Position numbers and translations under genes: made by a program
Notes under the pieces: model-generated
What the model saw: the letters and a program-made list of their open reading frames with translations, nothing else
Told to the model about the DNA's origin: nothing
The model's database searches: none
Assembly (NCBI GenBank): GCA_023053685.1
Contig: JALIGW010000057.1
Coordinates: 3,026,710 to 3,090,709, forward strand
Reading direction: 5' to 3'
Source of the DNA: Diadophis punctatus similis
Lineage: Eukaryota; Chordata; Lepidosauria; Squamata; Dipsadidae
DNA: 64,000 nt
Part shown: positions 12,420 through 25,711 of the stretch, one piece after another
Layout of the letters: each line of letters begins with the position of its first letter
How positions within the stretch are numbered: the first letter of the stretch is position 1

Positions 12420-13001
12420 CCATTTTCTCTCTAGCTGACATTTTCCAGATGTGCGGAAGCAGAGTTCAAAGATTATGCTGAAATCTGCCTTGCAATTTGT
12501 CTCCAAGTGAAATTTTCCAGATGTGGAGAAGCAGAGTTCAGAGATTATGCTGAAATCTACCACATCAATCTCTCTCTAGCTGACTTTTCCAGATGTGCAG
12601 AAGCAGAGTTCCAGGATTATGCTGAAATCTACCACATCAATTTCTCTCTAGCTGACATTTTCCAGATGTGAGGAAGCAGTGTTCCAGGATTATGCTGAAA
12701 TCTGCCTCTGCATTTTCTCTCTAGCTGACATTTTCCAGATGTGCAGAAGCAGAGTTCCAAGATTATGCTGAAATCTAACACATCAATTTCTCTCTAGCTG
12801 ACATTTGCCAGATGTGAAGAAGCAGAGTTCCAGGATTGTGCTGAAATCTACCATACCAATTTCTCTCTAGCTGACATTTGCCAGATGTGAAGAAGCAGAG
12901 TTCCAGGATTGTGCTGAAAACCACCACATCAATTTCTCTCTAGCTGACATTTGCCAGGTGTGCAGAAGCAGAGTTCCAGGATTATGCTGAAATCAGCCTC
13001 T
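12420..13001. repeat. Minimal HOR unit, 582 bp (8 monomers)
   Basis: This is the shortest interval between consecutive AGCCTCTCCATTTT markers. It keeps the first five or so monomers of the unit and then joins, near 12795, directly to the pair of GGATTGTGCTG monomers that end a HOR. It is readily explained as a deletion between two monomers sharing the TCTCTCTAGCTGAC junction. Confidence 0.82.
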
Positions 13002-15907
13002 CCATTTTCTCTCTAGCTGACATTTTCCAGATGTGCGGAAGCAGAGTTCAAAGATTATGCTGAAATCTGCCTTGCAATTTGTCTCCAAGTGAAATTTTCC
13101 AGATGTGGAGAAGCAGAGTTCAGAGATTATGCTGAAATCTACCACATCAATCTCTCTCTAGCTGACTTTTCCAGATGTGCAGAAGCAGAGTTCCAGGATT
13201 ATGCTGAAATCTACCACATCAATTTCTCTCTAGCTGACATTTTCCAGATGTGAGGAAGCAGTGTTCCAGGATTATGCTGAAATCTGCCTCTGCATTTTCT
13301 CTCTAGCTGACATTTTCCAGATGTGCAGAAGCAGAGTTCCAAGATTATGCTGAAATCTAACACATCAATTTCTCTCTAGCTGAAATTTTCTAGATGTGCA
13401 CAAGCAGAGTTCCAGGATTATGCTGAAATCTGCCTCTGCATTTTCCCTCTAGCTGACATTTTCCAGATGTGAAGAAGCAGAGTTCAAAGATTCTGCTGAA
13501 ATCTACCACATAAATTCCTATGTAGCTGACATTTTTCAGATGTGCTGAAGCAGAGTTCCAGGATTATGCTGAAAGCAGCCTCTGCATTTTCTCTCTAGCT
13601 GACATTCTCCAGATGTGCAGAAGCAGGGTTCAAAGATTATGCTGAAATCTACGACATCAATTTCTCTCTAGCTTACATTTTCTAGATGTGCAGAAGCAGA
13701 GTTCCAGCATTATGCTGAAATCAGCCTCTGCATTTTCTCTCTAGCTGACATTCTCCAGATGTGCTGAAGCAGAGTTCAAAGATTATGGTGAACTCTACCA
13801 CATCAATTTCTGTCTAGCTGACATTTGCCAGATGTGAAGAAGCAGAGTTCCAGGATTGTGCTGAAAACCACCACATCAATTTCTCTCTATCTTACATTTT
13901 CCAGATGTGCAGAAGGAGAGTTCCAGGATTTTGCTGAAATTACCTTGCAATTTCTCTCTAGCTGACTTTTCCAAATGTGAAGAAGCAGAGTTCAAAGATT
14001 ATGCTGAAATCTGCCTTGCAATTTCTCTCTAGCTGACATTTTCCAGATGAGCGCAAGCAGAGATCAAAGATTATGTGAACTCTACCACATCAATTTCTCT
14101 CTAGCTTACATTTTCCAGATGTGCAGAAGCAGAGTTCAAAGATTATGCTGAAATCTAACACATCAATTTCTCTCTAGCTGAAATTTTCTAGATGTGCACA
14201 AGCAGAGTTCCAGGATTATGCTGAAATCTGCCTCTGCATTTTCCCTCTAGCTGACATTTTCCAGATGTGAAGAAGCAGAGTTCAAAGATTCTGCTGAAAT
14301 CTACCACATAAATTCCTATCTAGCTGACATTTTTCAGTTGTGCTGAAGCAGAGTTCCAGGATTATGCTGAAATCAGCCTCTGCATTTTCTCTCTAGCTGA
14401 CATTCTCCAGATGTGCTGAAGCAGAGTTCAAAGATTATGGTGAACTCTACCACATCAATTTCTCTCTAGCTTACATTTTCCAGATGTGAAGAAGCAGAGT
14501 TCAAAGATTCTGCTGAAATCTAACACATCAATTTCTCTCTAGCTGAAATTTTCTAGATGTGCAAAAGCAGAGTTCCAGGATTATGCTGAAATCTGCCTCT
14601 GCATTTTCCCTCTAGCTGACATTTTCCAGATGTGCGGAAGCAGAGTTCCAGGATTATGCTGAAATCAGCCTCTGCATTTTCTCTCTAGCTGACATTTTCC
14701 AGATGTGCAGAAGCAGAGTTCCAGGATTATGCTGAAATCTACCACATCAATTTCTCTCTAGTTTACATTTTCCAGATGTGCACAAGCAGAGTTCCAGTAT
14801 TATGCTGAAATCTGCCTCTGCATTTTCCCTCTAGCTGACATTTTCCAGATGTGCGGAAGCAGAGTTCAAAGATTATGCTGAAATCTGCCTCTGCATTTTC
14901 TTTCTCGCTGACATTTTGTAGATGTGTGGAAGCAGAGTTCCAAGATTATGCTGAAATCTGCCACATAAACTTCTCTCTAGCTGACATTTTCCAGATGTGC
15001 AGAAGCAGAGTTCAAATATTATGCTCAAATCTACCATATCAATTTCTCTCTAGCTGACATTTGCCAGATGTGAAGAAGCAGAGTTCCAGGATTGTGCTGA
15101 AAACCACCACATCAATTTCTCTCTAGCTGACATTTGCCAGATGTGCAGAAGCAGAGTTCCAGGATTATGCTGAAATGTGCCTTGCAATTTCTCTCTAGCT
15201 GACTTTTCCAGATGTGAAGAAGCAGAGTTCAAACATTATGCTGAAATCTACCACATCAATTTCTCTCTAGCTGACATTTGCCAGATGTGCAGAAGCAGAG
15301 TTCCAGGATTATGCTGAAATCTACCACATCAATTTCTCTCTAGCTGACATTTTCCAGATGTGCACAAGCAGAGTTCCAGGATTATGCTGAAATCTGCCTC
15401 TGCATTTTCCCTCTAGCTGACATTTTCCAGATGTGCGGAAGCAGAGTTCAAAGATTATGCTGAAATCTACCACATCAATTTTCTAGCTTACATTTTCCAG
15501 ATGTGCAGAAGCAGAGTTCCAGGATTATGCTGAAATCTGCCTTGCAATTATTCTCTAGCTGACATTTTCCAGATGTTCGGAAGCAGAGAGCAAAGATTAT
15601 GCTGAAATATACCACATAAATTTTCCCCAGCTGACATTTTCCAGATGTACAGAAGCAGAGTTCAAAGATTATGCTGAAATCTACCACATCAATTTCTCTC
15701 TAGCTGACATTTGCCAGATGTGAAGAAGCAGAGTTCCAGGATTGTGCTGAAATCTACCATACCAATTTCTCTCTAGCTGACATTTGCCAGATGTGAAGAA
15801 GCAGAGTTCCAGGATTGTGCTGAAAACCACCACATCAATTTCTCTCTAGCTGACATTTGCCAGGTGTGCAGAAGCAGAGTTCCAGGATTATGCTGAAATC
15901 AGCCTCT
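13002..15907. repeat. Chimeric HOR unit, 2906 bp
   Basis: The first part repeats the rebuilt type of 11400-12419. Near 13950-14000 it switches to the order seen in full copies 2 and 4, including the AGAGATCAAAG and TTATGTGAAC variants. Near 13938 it has a 2-bp loss (GAAATTACC) relative to the GAAATGTACC at 16843. It ends with the same marker series as copy 1 (GTTCGGAAGC near 15575, CCCCAGCTGAC near 15625). Confidence 0.8.
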
Positions 15908-16249
15908 CCATTTTCTCTCTAGCTGACATTTTCCAGATGTGCGGAAGCAGAGTTCAAAGATTATGCTGAAATCTGCCTTGCAATTTGTCTCCAAGTGAAA
16001 TTTTCCAGATGTGGAGAAGCAGAGTTCAGAGATTATGCTGAAATCTACCACATCAATCTCTCTCTAGCTGACTTTTCCAGATGTGCAGAAGCAGAGTTCC
16101 AGGATTATGCTGAAATCTACCACATCAATTTCTCTCTAGCTGACATTTTCCAGATGTGAGGAAGCAGTGTTCCAGGATTATGCTGAAATCCGCCTCTGCA
16201 TTTTCTCTCTAGCTGACATTTTCCAGATGTGCAGAAGCAGAGTTCCAAG
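15908..16249. repeat. HOR start leading into the 2542-bp unit
   Basis: It begins with the AGCCTCTCCATTTT marker and runs through the GTCTCCAAGTGAAA, ATCTCTCTCTAG and GAGGAAGCAGTG monomers. It carries one CCGCCTCTGC monomer near 16190, a CpG form that elsewhere reads CTGCCTCTGC. It matches 35502 onward at an offset of 19594 bp. Confidence 0.75.
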
Positions 16250-18791
16250 ATTATGCTGAAATCTAACACATCAATTTCTCTCTAGCTGAAATTTTCTAGA
16301 TGTGCACAAGCAGAGTTCCAGGATTATGCTGAAATCTGCCTCTGCATTTTCCCTCTAGCTGACATTTTCCAGATGTGAAGAAGCAGAGTTCAAAGATTCT
16401 GCTGAAATCTACCACATAAATTCCTATGTAGCTGACATTTTTCAGATGTGCTGAAGCAGAGTTCCAGGATTATGCTGAAAGCAGCCTCTGCATTTTCTCT
16501 CTAGCTGACATTCTCCAGATGTGCAGAAGCAGGGTTCAAAGATTATGCTGAAATCTACGACATCAATTTCTCTCTAGCTTACATTTTCTAGATGTGCAGA
16601 AGCAGAGTTCCAGCATTATGCTGAAATCTGCCACATAAACTTCTCTCTAGCTGACATTTTCCAGATGTGCAGAAGCAGAGTTCAAATATTATGCTGAAAT
16701 CTACCATATCAATTTCTCTCTAGCTGGCATTTGCCAGATGTGAAGAAGCAGAGTTCCAGGATTGTGCTGAAAACCACCACATCAATTTCTCTCTATCTTA
16801 CATTTTCCAGATGTGCAGAAGGAGAGTTCCAGGATTTTGCTGAAATGTACCTTGCAATTTCTCTCTAGCTGACTTTTCCAAATGTGAAGAAGCAGAGTTC
16901 AAACATTATGCTGAAATCTACCACATCAATTTCTCTCTAGCTGACATTTGCCAGATGTGCAGAAGCAGATTTCCAGGATTATGCTGAAATCAGCCTCTGC
17001 ACTTTCTCTCTAGCTGACATTTTCCAGATGTGCGGAAGCAGAGTTCAAAGATTATGCTGAAATCTGCCTTGCAATTTGTCTCCAAGTGAAATTTTCCAGA
17101 TGTGGAGAAGCAGAGTTCAGAGATTATGCTGAAATCTACCACATCAATCTCTCTCTAGCTGACTTTTCCAGATGTGCAGAAGCAGAGTTCCAGGATTATG
17201 CTGAAATCTACCACATCAATTTCTCTCTAGCTGACATTTTCCAGATGTGAGGAAGCAGAGTTCCAGGATTATGCTGAAATCAGCCTCTGCATTTTCTCTC
17301 CAGCTGACATTTTCCAGATGTGCAGAAGCAGAGTTCCAAGATTATGCTGAAATCTGCCTTGCAATTTCTCTCTAGCTGACATTTTCCAGATGAGCGCAAG
17401 CAGAGTTCAAAGATTATGGTGAACTCTACCACATCAATTTCTCTCTAGCTTACATTTTCCAGATGTGCAGAAGCAGAGTTCAAAGATTATGCTGAAATCT
17501 ACCACATCAATTTCTCTCTATCTTACATTTTGCAGATGTGCACAAGCAGATTTCCAGGATTATGCTGAAATCTGCCTCTGCATTTTCCCTCTAGCTGACA
17601 TTTTCCAGATGTGCGGAAGCAGAGTTCCAGGATTATGCTGAAATCTGCCTTGCAATTTTTCTCCAGGTGAAAATTTCCAGATGTGGACAAGCAGAGTTCA
17701 AAGACTATGCTGAAATCTAACACATCAATTTCTCTCTTGCTGACATTTTCCAGATGTGCAGAAGCAGAGTTCCAGGATTATGCTGAAATCTGCCTCTGCA
17801 TTTTCCCTCTAGCTGACATTTTCCAGATGTGCAGAAGCAGAGTTCAAAGATTATGCTGAAATCTACCACATCAATTTTCTAGCTTACATTTTCCAGATGT
17901 GCAGAAGCAGAGTTCCAGGATTATGCTGAAATCTGCCTTGCAATTATTCTCTAGCTGACATTTTCCAGATGTTCGGAAGCAGAGAGCAAAGATTATGCTG
18001 AAATATACCACATAAATTTTCCCCAGCTGACATTTTCCAGATGTACAGAAGCAGAGTTCAAAGATTATGCTGAAATCTACCACATCAATTTCTCTCTAGT
18101 TTACATTTTCCAGATGTGCACAAGCAGAGTTCCAGTATTATGCTGAAATCTGCCTCTGCATTTCCCCTCTAGCTGACATTTTCCAGATGTGCGGAAGCAG
18201 AGTTCAAAGATTATGCTGAAATCTGCCTCTGCATTTTCTTTCTAGCTGACATTTTATAGATGTGTGGAAGCAGAGTTCCAAGATTATGCTGAAATCTACG
18301 ACATCAATTTCTCTCTAGCTTACATTTTCTAGATGTGCAGAAGCAGAGTTCCAGCATTATGCTGAAATCTGCCACATAAACTTCTCTCTAGCTGACATTT
18401 TCCAGATGTGCAGAAGCAGAGTTCAAATATTATGCTGAAATCTACCACATCAATCTCTCTCTAGCTGACTTTTCCAGATGTGCAGAAGCAGAGTTCCAGG
18501 ATTATGCTGAAATCTACCACATCAATTTCTCTCTAGCTGACATTTTCCAGATGTGAGGAAGCAGTGTTCCAGGATTATGCTGAAATCTGCCTCTGCAATT
18601 TCTCTCTAGCTGACATTTTCCAGATGTGCAGAAGCAGAGTTCCAAGATTATGCTGAAATCTGCCTTGCAATTTCTCTCTAGCTGACATTTTCCAGATGAG
18701 CGCAAGCAGAGTTCAAAGATTATGGTGAACTCTACCACATCAATTTCTCTCTAGCTTACATTTTCCAGATGTGCAGAAGCAGAGTTCAAAG
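16250..18791. repeat. Second-type HOR, copy 1 (~2542 bp)
   Basis: This unit is marked by ACTTTTCCAAATG (near 16873), GCACTTTCTC (near 16999), a TCTTACATTTTGCAG monomer (17521) and GTTCGGAAGC (near 17970). The next copy begins 2542 bp later, shown by CAGCATTATG at 16611 and 19153. It reuses left-type monomers in a new order. Confidence 0.8.
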
Positions 18792-21038
18792 ATTATGCTG
18801 AAATCTAACACATCAATTTCTCTCTAGCTGAAATTTTCTAGATGTGCACAACCAGAGTTCCAGGATTATGCTGAAATCTGCCTCTGCATTTTCCCTCTAG
18901 CTGACATTTTCCAGATGTGAAGAAGCAGAGTTCAAAGATTCTGCTGAAATCTACCACATAAATTCCTATGTAGCTGACATTTTTCAGATGTGCTGAAGCA
19001 GAGTTCCAGGATTATGCTGAAAGCAGCCTCTGCATTTTCTCTCTAGCTGACATTCTCCAGATGTGCAGAAGCAGGGTTCAAAGATTATGCTGAAATCTAC
19101 GACATCAATTTCTCTCTAGCTTACATTTTCTAGATGTGCAGAAGCAGAGTTCCAGCATTATGCTGAAATCTGCCACATAAACTTCTCTCTAGCTGACATT
19201 TTCCAGATGTGCAGAAGCAGAGTTCAAATATTATGCTGAAATCTACCATATCAATTTCTCTCTAGCTGGCATTTGCCAGATGTGAAGAAGCAGAGTTCCG
19301 GGATTTTGCTGAAATGTACCTTGCAATTTCTCTCTAGCTGACTTTTCCAAATGTGAAGAAGCAGAGTTCAAACATTATGCTGAAATCTACCACATCAATT
19401 TCTCTCTAGCTGACATTTGCCAGATGTGCAGAAGCAGATTTCCAGGATTATGCTGAAATCAGCCTCTGCACTTTCTCTCTAGCTGACATTTTCCAGATGT
19501 GCGGAAGCAGAGTTCAAAGATTATGCTGAAATCTGCCTTGCAATTTGTCTCCAAGTGAAATTTTCCAGATGTGGAGAAGCAGAGTTCAGAGATTATGCTG
19601 AAATCTACCACATCAATCTCTCTCTAGCTGACATTTTCCAGATGTGAGGAAGCAGAGTTCCAGGATTATGCTGAAATCAGCCTCTGCATTTTCTCTCCAG
19701 CTGACATTTTCCAGATGTGCAGAAGCAGAGTTCCAAGATTATGCTGAAATCTGCCTTGCAATTTCTCTCTAGCTGACATTTTCCAGATGAGCGCAAACAG
19801 AGTTCAAAGATTATGGTGAACTCTACCACATCAATTTCTCTCTAGCTTACATTTTCCAGATGTGCAGAAGCAGAGTTCAAAGATTATGCTGAAATCTACC
19901 ACATCAATTTCTCTCTATCTTACATTTTGCAGATGTGCACAAGCAGATTTCCAGGATTATGCTGAAATCTGCCTCTGCATTTTCCCTCTAGCTGACATTT
20001 TCCAGATGTGCGGAAGCAGAGTTCCAGGATTATGCTGAAATCTGCCTTGCAATTTTCCCTCTAGCTGACATTTTCCAGATGTGCAGAAGCAGAGTTCAAA
20101 GATTATGCTGAAATCTACCACATCAATTTTCTAGCTTACATTTTCCAGATGTGCAGAAGCAGAGTTCCAGGATTATGCTGAAATCTGCCTTGCAATTATT
20201 CTCTAGCTGACATTTTCCAGATGTTCGGAAGCAGAGAGCAAAGATTATGCTGAAATATACCACATAAATTTTCCCCAGCTGACATTTTCCAGATGTACAG
20301 AAGCAGAGTTCAAAGATTATGCTGAAATCTACCACATCAATTTCTCTCTAGTTTACATTTTCCAGATGTGCACAAGCAGAGTTCCAATATTATGCTGAAA
20401 TCTGCCTCTGCATTTCCCCTCTAGCTGACATTTTCCAGATGTGCGGAAGCAGAGTTCAAAGATTATGCTGAAATCTGCCTCTGCATTTTCTTTCTAGCTG
20501 ACATTTTACAGATGTGTGGAAGCAGAGTTCCAAGATTATGCTGAAATCTACGACATCAATTTCTCTCTAGCTTACATTTTCTAGATGTGCAGAAGCAGAG
20601 TTCCAGCATTATGCTGAAATCTGCCACATAAACTTCTCTCTAGCTGACATTTTCCAGATGTGCAGAAGCAGAGTTCAAATATTATGCTGAAATCTACCAC
20701 ATCAATCTCTCTCTAGCTGACTTTTCCAGATGTGCAGAAGCAGAGTTCCAGGATTATGCTGAAATCTACTACATCAATTTCTCTCTAGCTGACATTTTCC
20801 AGATGTGAGGAAGCAGTGTTCCAGGATTATGCTGAAATCAGCCTCTGCAATTTCTCTCTAGCTGACATTTTCCAGATGTGCAGAAGTAGAGTTCCAAGAT
20901 TATGCTGAAATCTGCCTTGCAATTTCTCTCTAGCTGACATTTTCCAGATGAGCGCAAGCAGAGTTCAAAGATTATCGTGAACTCTACCACATCAATTTCT
21001 CTCTAGCTTACATTTTCCAGATGTGCAGAAGCAGAGTT
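18792..21038. repeat. Second-type HOR, copy 2, shortened (~2247 bp)
   Basis: The offset to copy 1 steps from 2542 to 2469 to 2252 bp along the unit, so whole monomers were lost in steps. One is missing near 19300, where the fusion leaves TTCCGGGATTTTG. One is missing near 19630, and two more near 20055, where TTGCAATTTTCC joins to CCTCTAGC. A single GCAAACAGAG variant is at 19795. Confidence 0.8.
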
Positions 21039-21792
21039 CCAGGATTATGCTGAAATCTGCCTCTGCATTTTCCCTCTAGCTGACATTTTCCAGATGTGAA
21101 GAAGCAGAGTTGAAAGATTCTGCTGAAATCTACCACATAAATTCCTATGTAGCTGACATTTTTCAGATGTGCTGAAGCAGAGTTCCAGGATTATGCTGAA
21201 AGCAGCCTCTGCATTTTCTCTCTAGCTGACATTCTCCAGATGTGCAGAAGCAGGGTTCAAAGATTATGCTGAAATCTACGACATCAATTTCTCTCTAGCT
21301 TACATTTTCCAGATGTGCAGAAGCAGAGTTCAAATATTATGCTGAAATCTACCATATCAATTTCTCTCTAGCTGACATTTGCCAGATGTGTAGAAGCAGA
21401 GTTCCAGGATTGTGCTGAAATCTACCATACCAATTTCTCTCTAGCTGACATTTGCCAGATGTGAAGAATCAGAGTTCCAGGATTGTGCTGAAAACCACCA
21501 CATCAATTTCTCTCTAGCTGACATTTGCCAGGTGTGCAGAAGCAGAGTTCCAGGATTATGCTGAAATCAGCCTCTGCATTTTCTCTCTAGCTGACATTTT
21601 CCAGACGTGCGGAAGCAGAGTTCAAAGATTATGCTGAAATCTGCCTTGCAATTTGTCTCCAAGTGAAATTTTCCAGATGTGGAGAAGCAGAGTTCAGAGA
21701 TTATGCTGAAATCTACCACATCAATCTCTCTCTAGCTGACTTTTCCAGATGTGCAGAAGCAGAGTTCCAGGATTATGCTGAAATCTACCACA
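21039..21792. repeat. Transitional left-type monomers
   Basis: These are ordinary left-type monomers linking two repeat domains: CCTATGTAGC near 21150, GCAGGGTTC near 21250, and a unique CAGACGTGCGG at about 21602 that has two CpGs. The same stretch occurs at 39186-39939 with an offset of 18147 bp, including the CAGACGTGCGG variant. Confidence 0.75.
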
Positions 21793-23383
21793 TCAATTTC
21801 TCTCTAGCTGACATTTTCCAGATGTGAGGAAGCAGTGTTCCAGGATTATGCTGAAATCAGCCTCTGCATTTTCTCTCTAGCTGACATTTTCCAGATGTGC
21901 AGAAGCAGAGTTCCAAGATTATGCTGAAATCTGCCTTGCAATTTCTCTCTAGCTGACATTTTCCAGATGAGCTCAAGCAGAGTTCAAAGATTATGGTGAA
22001 CTCTACCACATCAATTTCTCTCTAGCTTACATTTTCCAGATGTGCAGAAGCAGAGTTCAAAGATTATGCTGAAATCTAACACATCAATTTCTCTCTAGCT
22101 GAAATTTTCTAGATGTGCACAAGCAGAGTTCCAGGATTATGCTGAAATCTGCCTCTGCATTTTCCCTCTAGCTGACATTTTCCAGATGTGAAGAAGCAGA
22201 GTTCAAAGATTCTGCTGAAATCCACCACATAAATTCCTATGTAGCTGACATTTTTCAGATGTGCTGAAGCAGAGTTCCAGGATTATGCTGAAATCTGCCA
22301 CATAAACTTCTCTCTAGCTGACATTTTCCAGATGTGCAGAAGCAGAGTTCAAATATTATGCTGAAATCTACCATATCAATTTCTCTCTAGCTGACATTTG
22401 CTAGATGTGAAGAAGCAGAGTTCTAGGATTGTGCTGAAATCTACCATACCAATTTCTCTCTAGCTGACATTTGCCAGATGTGAAGAAGCAGAGTTCCAGG
22501 ATTGTGCTGAAAACCACCACATCAATTTCTTTCTAGCTTACATTTTCCAGATGTGCAGAAGCAGAGTTCCAGGATTTTGCTGAAATGTGCCTTGCAATTT
22601 CTCTCTAGCTGACTTTTCCAGATGTGAAGAAGCAGAGTTCAAACATTATGCTGAAATCTACCACATCAATTTCTCTCTAGCTGACATTTGCCAAATGTGC
22701 AGAAGCAGATTTCCAGGATTGTGCTGAAATCAGCCTCTGCATTTTCTCTCTAGCTGACATTTTCCAGATGTGAAGAAGCAGAGTTCAAAGATTATGCTGA
22801 AATCTACCACATCAATTTCTCTCTAGCTGACATTTTCCAGATGTGCGGAAGCAGAGTTCCAGGATTATGCTGAAATCTGCCTTGCAATTTTTCTCCAGGT
22901 GAAAATTTCCAGATGTGGACAAGCAGAGTTCAAAGACTATGCTGAAATCTAACATATCAATTTTTCTCTAGCTGACATTTTCCAGATGAGTGCAAGTAGA
23001 GTTCAAAGATTATGGTGAACTCTACCACATCAATTTCTCTCTAGCTTACATTTTCCAGATGTGCAGAAGCAGAGTTCAAAGATTATGGTGAAATCTACCA
23101 CATCAATTTCTCTCTAGCTGACATTTTCCAGACATGCAGAAGCAGCGTTCCAGGATTGTGCTGAAAACCACCACATCAATTTCTCTCTAGCTGACTTTTC
23201 CAGATGTGCAGAAGCAGAGTGCCAGGATTTTGCTGTAACCACTACATCAATTTCTCTCTAGCTGACTTTTCCAGATGTGCAGAAGCACATGTCCAGGATT
23301 ATGCTGAAATCTGCCTTTTAATTTCTCTCTAGCTGACTTTTCCAGATGTGCAGGAGAGTTCCAGGATTATGCTGAAATCTACA
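21793..23383. repeat. 1591-bp tandem unit, copy 1
   Basis: Anchors in this copy are GAGCTCAAGC near 21970, CTAGATGTGA at 22401 and CAGACATGCAG near 23129. Each recurs 1591 bp downstream. The last 250 bp hold the first examples in the window of three short monomer types: GTGCCAGGATTTTGCTGTAA (23219), GCACATGTCC (23285) and the 3-bp-shorter GCAGGAGAGTTCC (near 23351). Confidence 0.85.
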
Positions 23384-25006
23384 TCAATTTCTCTCTAGCT
23401 GACATTTTCCAGATGTGAGGAAGCAGTGTTCCAGGATTATGCTGAAATCAGCCTCTGCATTTTCTCTCTAGCTGACATTTTCCAGATGTGCAGAAGCAGA
23501 GTTCCAAGATTATGCTGAAATCTGCCTTGCAATTTCTCTCTAGCTGACATTTTCCAGATGAGCTCAAGCAGAGTTCAAAGATTATGGTGAACTCTACCAC
23601 ATCAATTTCTCTCTAGCTTACATTTTCCAGATGTGCAGAAGCAGAGTTCAAAGATTATGCTGAAATCTAACACATCAATTTCTCTCTAGCTGAAATTTTC
23701 TAGATGTGCACAAGCAGAGTTCCAGGATTATGCTGAAATCTGCCTCTGCATTTTCCCTCTAGCTGACATTTTCCAGATGTGAAGAAGCAGAGTTCAAAGA
23801 TTCTGCTGAAATCCACCACATAAATTCCTATGTAGCTGACATTTTTCAGATGTGCTGAAGCAGAGTTCCAGGATTATGCTGAAATCTGCCACATAAACTT
23901 CTCTCTAGCTGACATTTTCCAGATGTGCAGAAGCAGAGTTCAAATATTATGCTGAAATCTACCATATCAATTTCTCTCTAGCTGACATTTGCTAGATGTG
24001 AAGAAGCAGAGTTCTAGGATTGTGCTGAAATCTACCATACCAATTTCTCTCTAGCTGACATTTGCCAGATGTGAAGAAGCAGAGTTCCAGGATTGTGCTG
24101 AAAACCACCACATCAATTTCTTTCTAGCTTACATTTTCCAGATGTGCAGAAGCAGAGTTCCAGAATTTTGCTGAAATGTGCCTTGCAATTTCTCTCTAGC
24201 TGACTTTTCCAGATGTGAAGAAGCAGAGTTCAAACATTATGCTGAAATCTACCACATCAATTTCTCTCTAGCTGACATTTGCCAAATGTGCAGAAGCAGA
24301 TTTCCAGGATTGTGCTGAAATCAGCCTCTGCATTTTCTCTCTAGCTGACATTTTCCAGATGTGAAGAAGCAGAGTTCAAAGATTATGCTGAAATCTACCA
24401 CATCAATTTCTCTCTAGCTGACATTTTCCAGATGTGCGGAAGCAGAGTTCCAGGATTATGCTGAAATCTGCCTTGCAATTTTTCTCCAGGTGAAAATTTC
24501 CAGATGTGGACAAGCAGAGTTCAAAGACTATGCTGAAATCTAACATATCAATTTTTCTCTAGCTGACATTTTCCAGATGAGCGCAAGTAGAGTTCAAAGA
24601 TTATGGTGAACTCTACCACATCAATTTCTCTCTAGCTTACATTTTCCAGATGTGCAGAAGCAGAGTTCAAAGATTATGGTGAAATCTACCACATCAATTT
24701 CTCTCTAGCTGACATTTTCCAGACATGCAGAAGCAGCGTTCCAGGATTGTGCTGAAAACCACCACATCTATTTCTCTCTAGCTGACTTTTCCAGATGTGC
24801 AGAAGCAGAGTGCCAGGATTTTGCTGTAACCACTACATCAATTTCTCTCTAGCTCACTTTTCCAGATGTGCAGAAGCACATGTCCAGGATTATGCTGAAA
24901 TCTGCCTTTTAATTTCTCTCTAGCTGACTTTTCCAGATGTGCAGGAGAGTTCCAGGATTATGCTGAAATCTACATCAATTTCTCTCTAGCTGACATTTTC
25001 CAGATG
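23384..25006. repeat. 1591-bp tandem unit, copy 2
   Basis: It matches copy 1 at a constant 1591-bp offset with only a handful of substitutions that I could see, for example GAGCGCAAG for GAGTGCAAG (24579), CCAGAATTTT for CCAGGATTTT, CATCTATTTC for CATCAATTTC, and AGCTCACTTTT for AGCTGACTTTT. A constant offset means no net indel, so the duplication is recent. Confidence 0.85.
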
Positions 25007-25711
25007 TGCAGAAGCAGAGTTCCAGGATTATGCTGAAATCTACATCAATTTCTCTCAAGCTGACATTTTCCAGATGTGCAGAAGCAGAGTGCCAGGATTT
25101 TGCTGTAACCACTACATCAATTTCTCTCTAGCTGACTTTTCCAGATGTGCAGAAGCACATGTCCAGGATTATGCTGAAATCTGCCTTTTAATTTCTCTCT
25201 AGCTGACTTTTCCAGATGTGCAGGAGAGTTCCAGGATTATGCTGAAATCTACATCAATTTCTCTCTAGCTGACATTTTCCAGATGTGCAGAAGCAGAGTT
25301 CCAGGATTATGCTGAAATCTACATCAATTTCTCTCTAGCTGACTTTCCCAGATGTGCAGAAGCACATGTCCAGGATTATGCTGAAATCTGCCTTGTAATT
25401 TCTCTCTAGCTGACTTTTCCAGATGTGCAGGAGTGTTCCAGGATTATGCTGAAATCTACATCAATTTCTCTCAAGCTGACATTTTCCAGATGTACAGAAG
25501 CAGAGTTCCAGGTGTATGCTGAAATCTGCCTTGCAATTTCTCTCTAGCTGACTTTTCGCAGATGTGCAGAAGCAGAGTTCCAGGATTATGCTGAAAACCA
25601 CCACATCAATTTCTCTCTAGCTGACTTTTCCAGATGTGCAGAAGCAGAGTTCCAGCATTACGCTGAAATCTGCCACATAAACTTCTCTCTAGCTGACATT
25701 TTCCAGATGTG
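25007..25711. repeat. Short-monomer (69-70 bp) right-type block
   Basis: Most monomers here end in TCTACATCAA rather than TCTACCACATCAA, which makes them 69-70 bp. They alternate with GTGCCAGGATTTTG, GCACATGTCC, GCAGGAG and TTTTCGCAG forms. The same run appears at 42509-43213, offset 17502. Confidence 0.85.
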
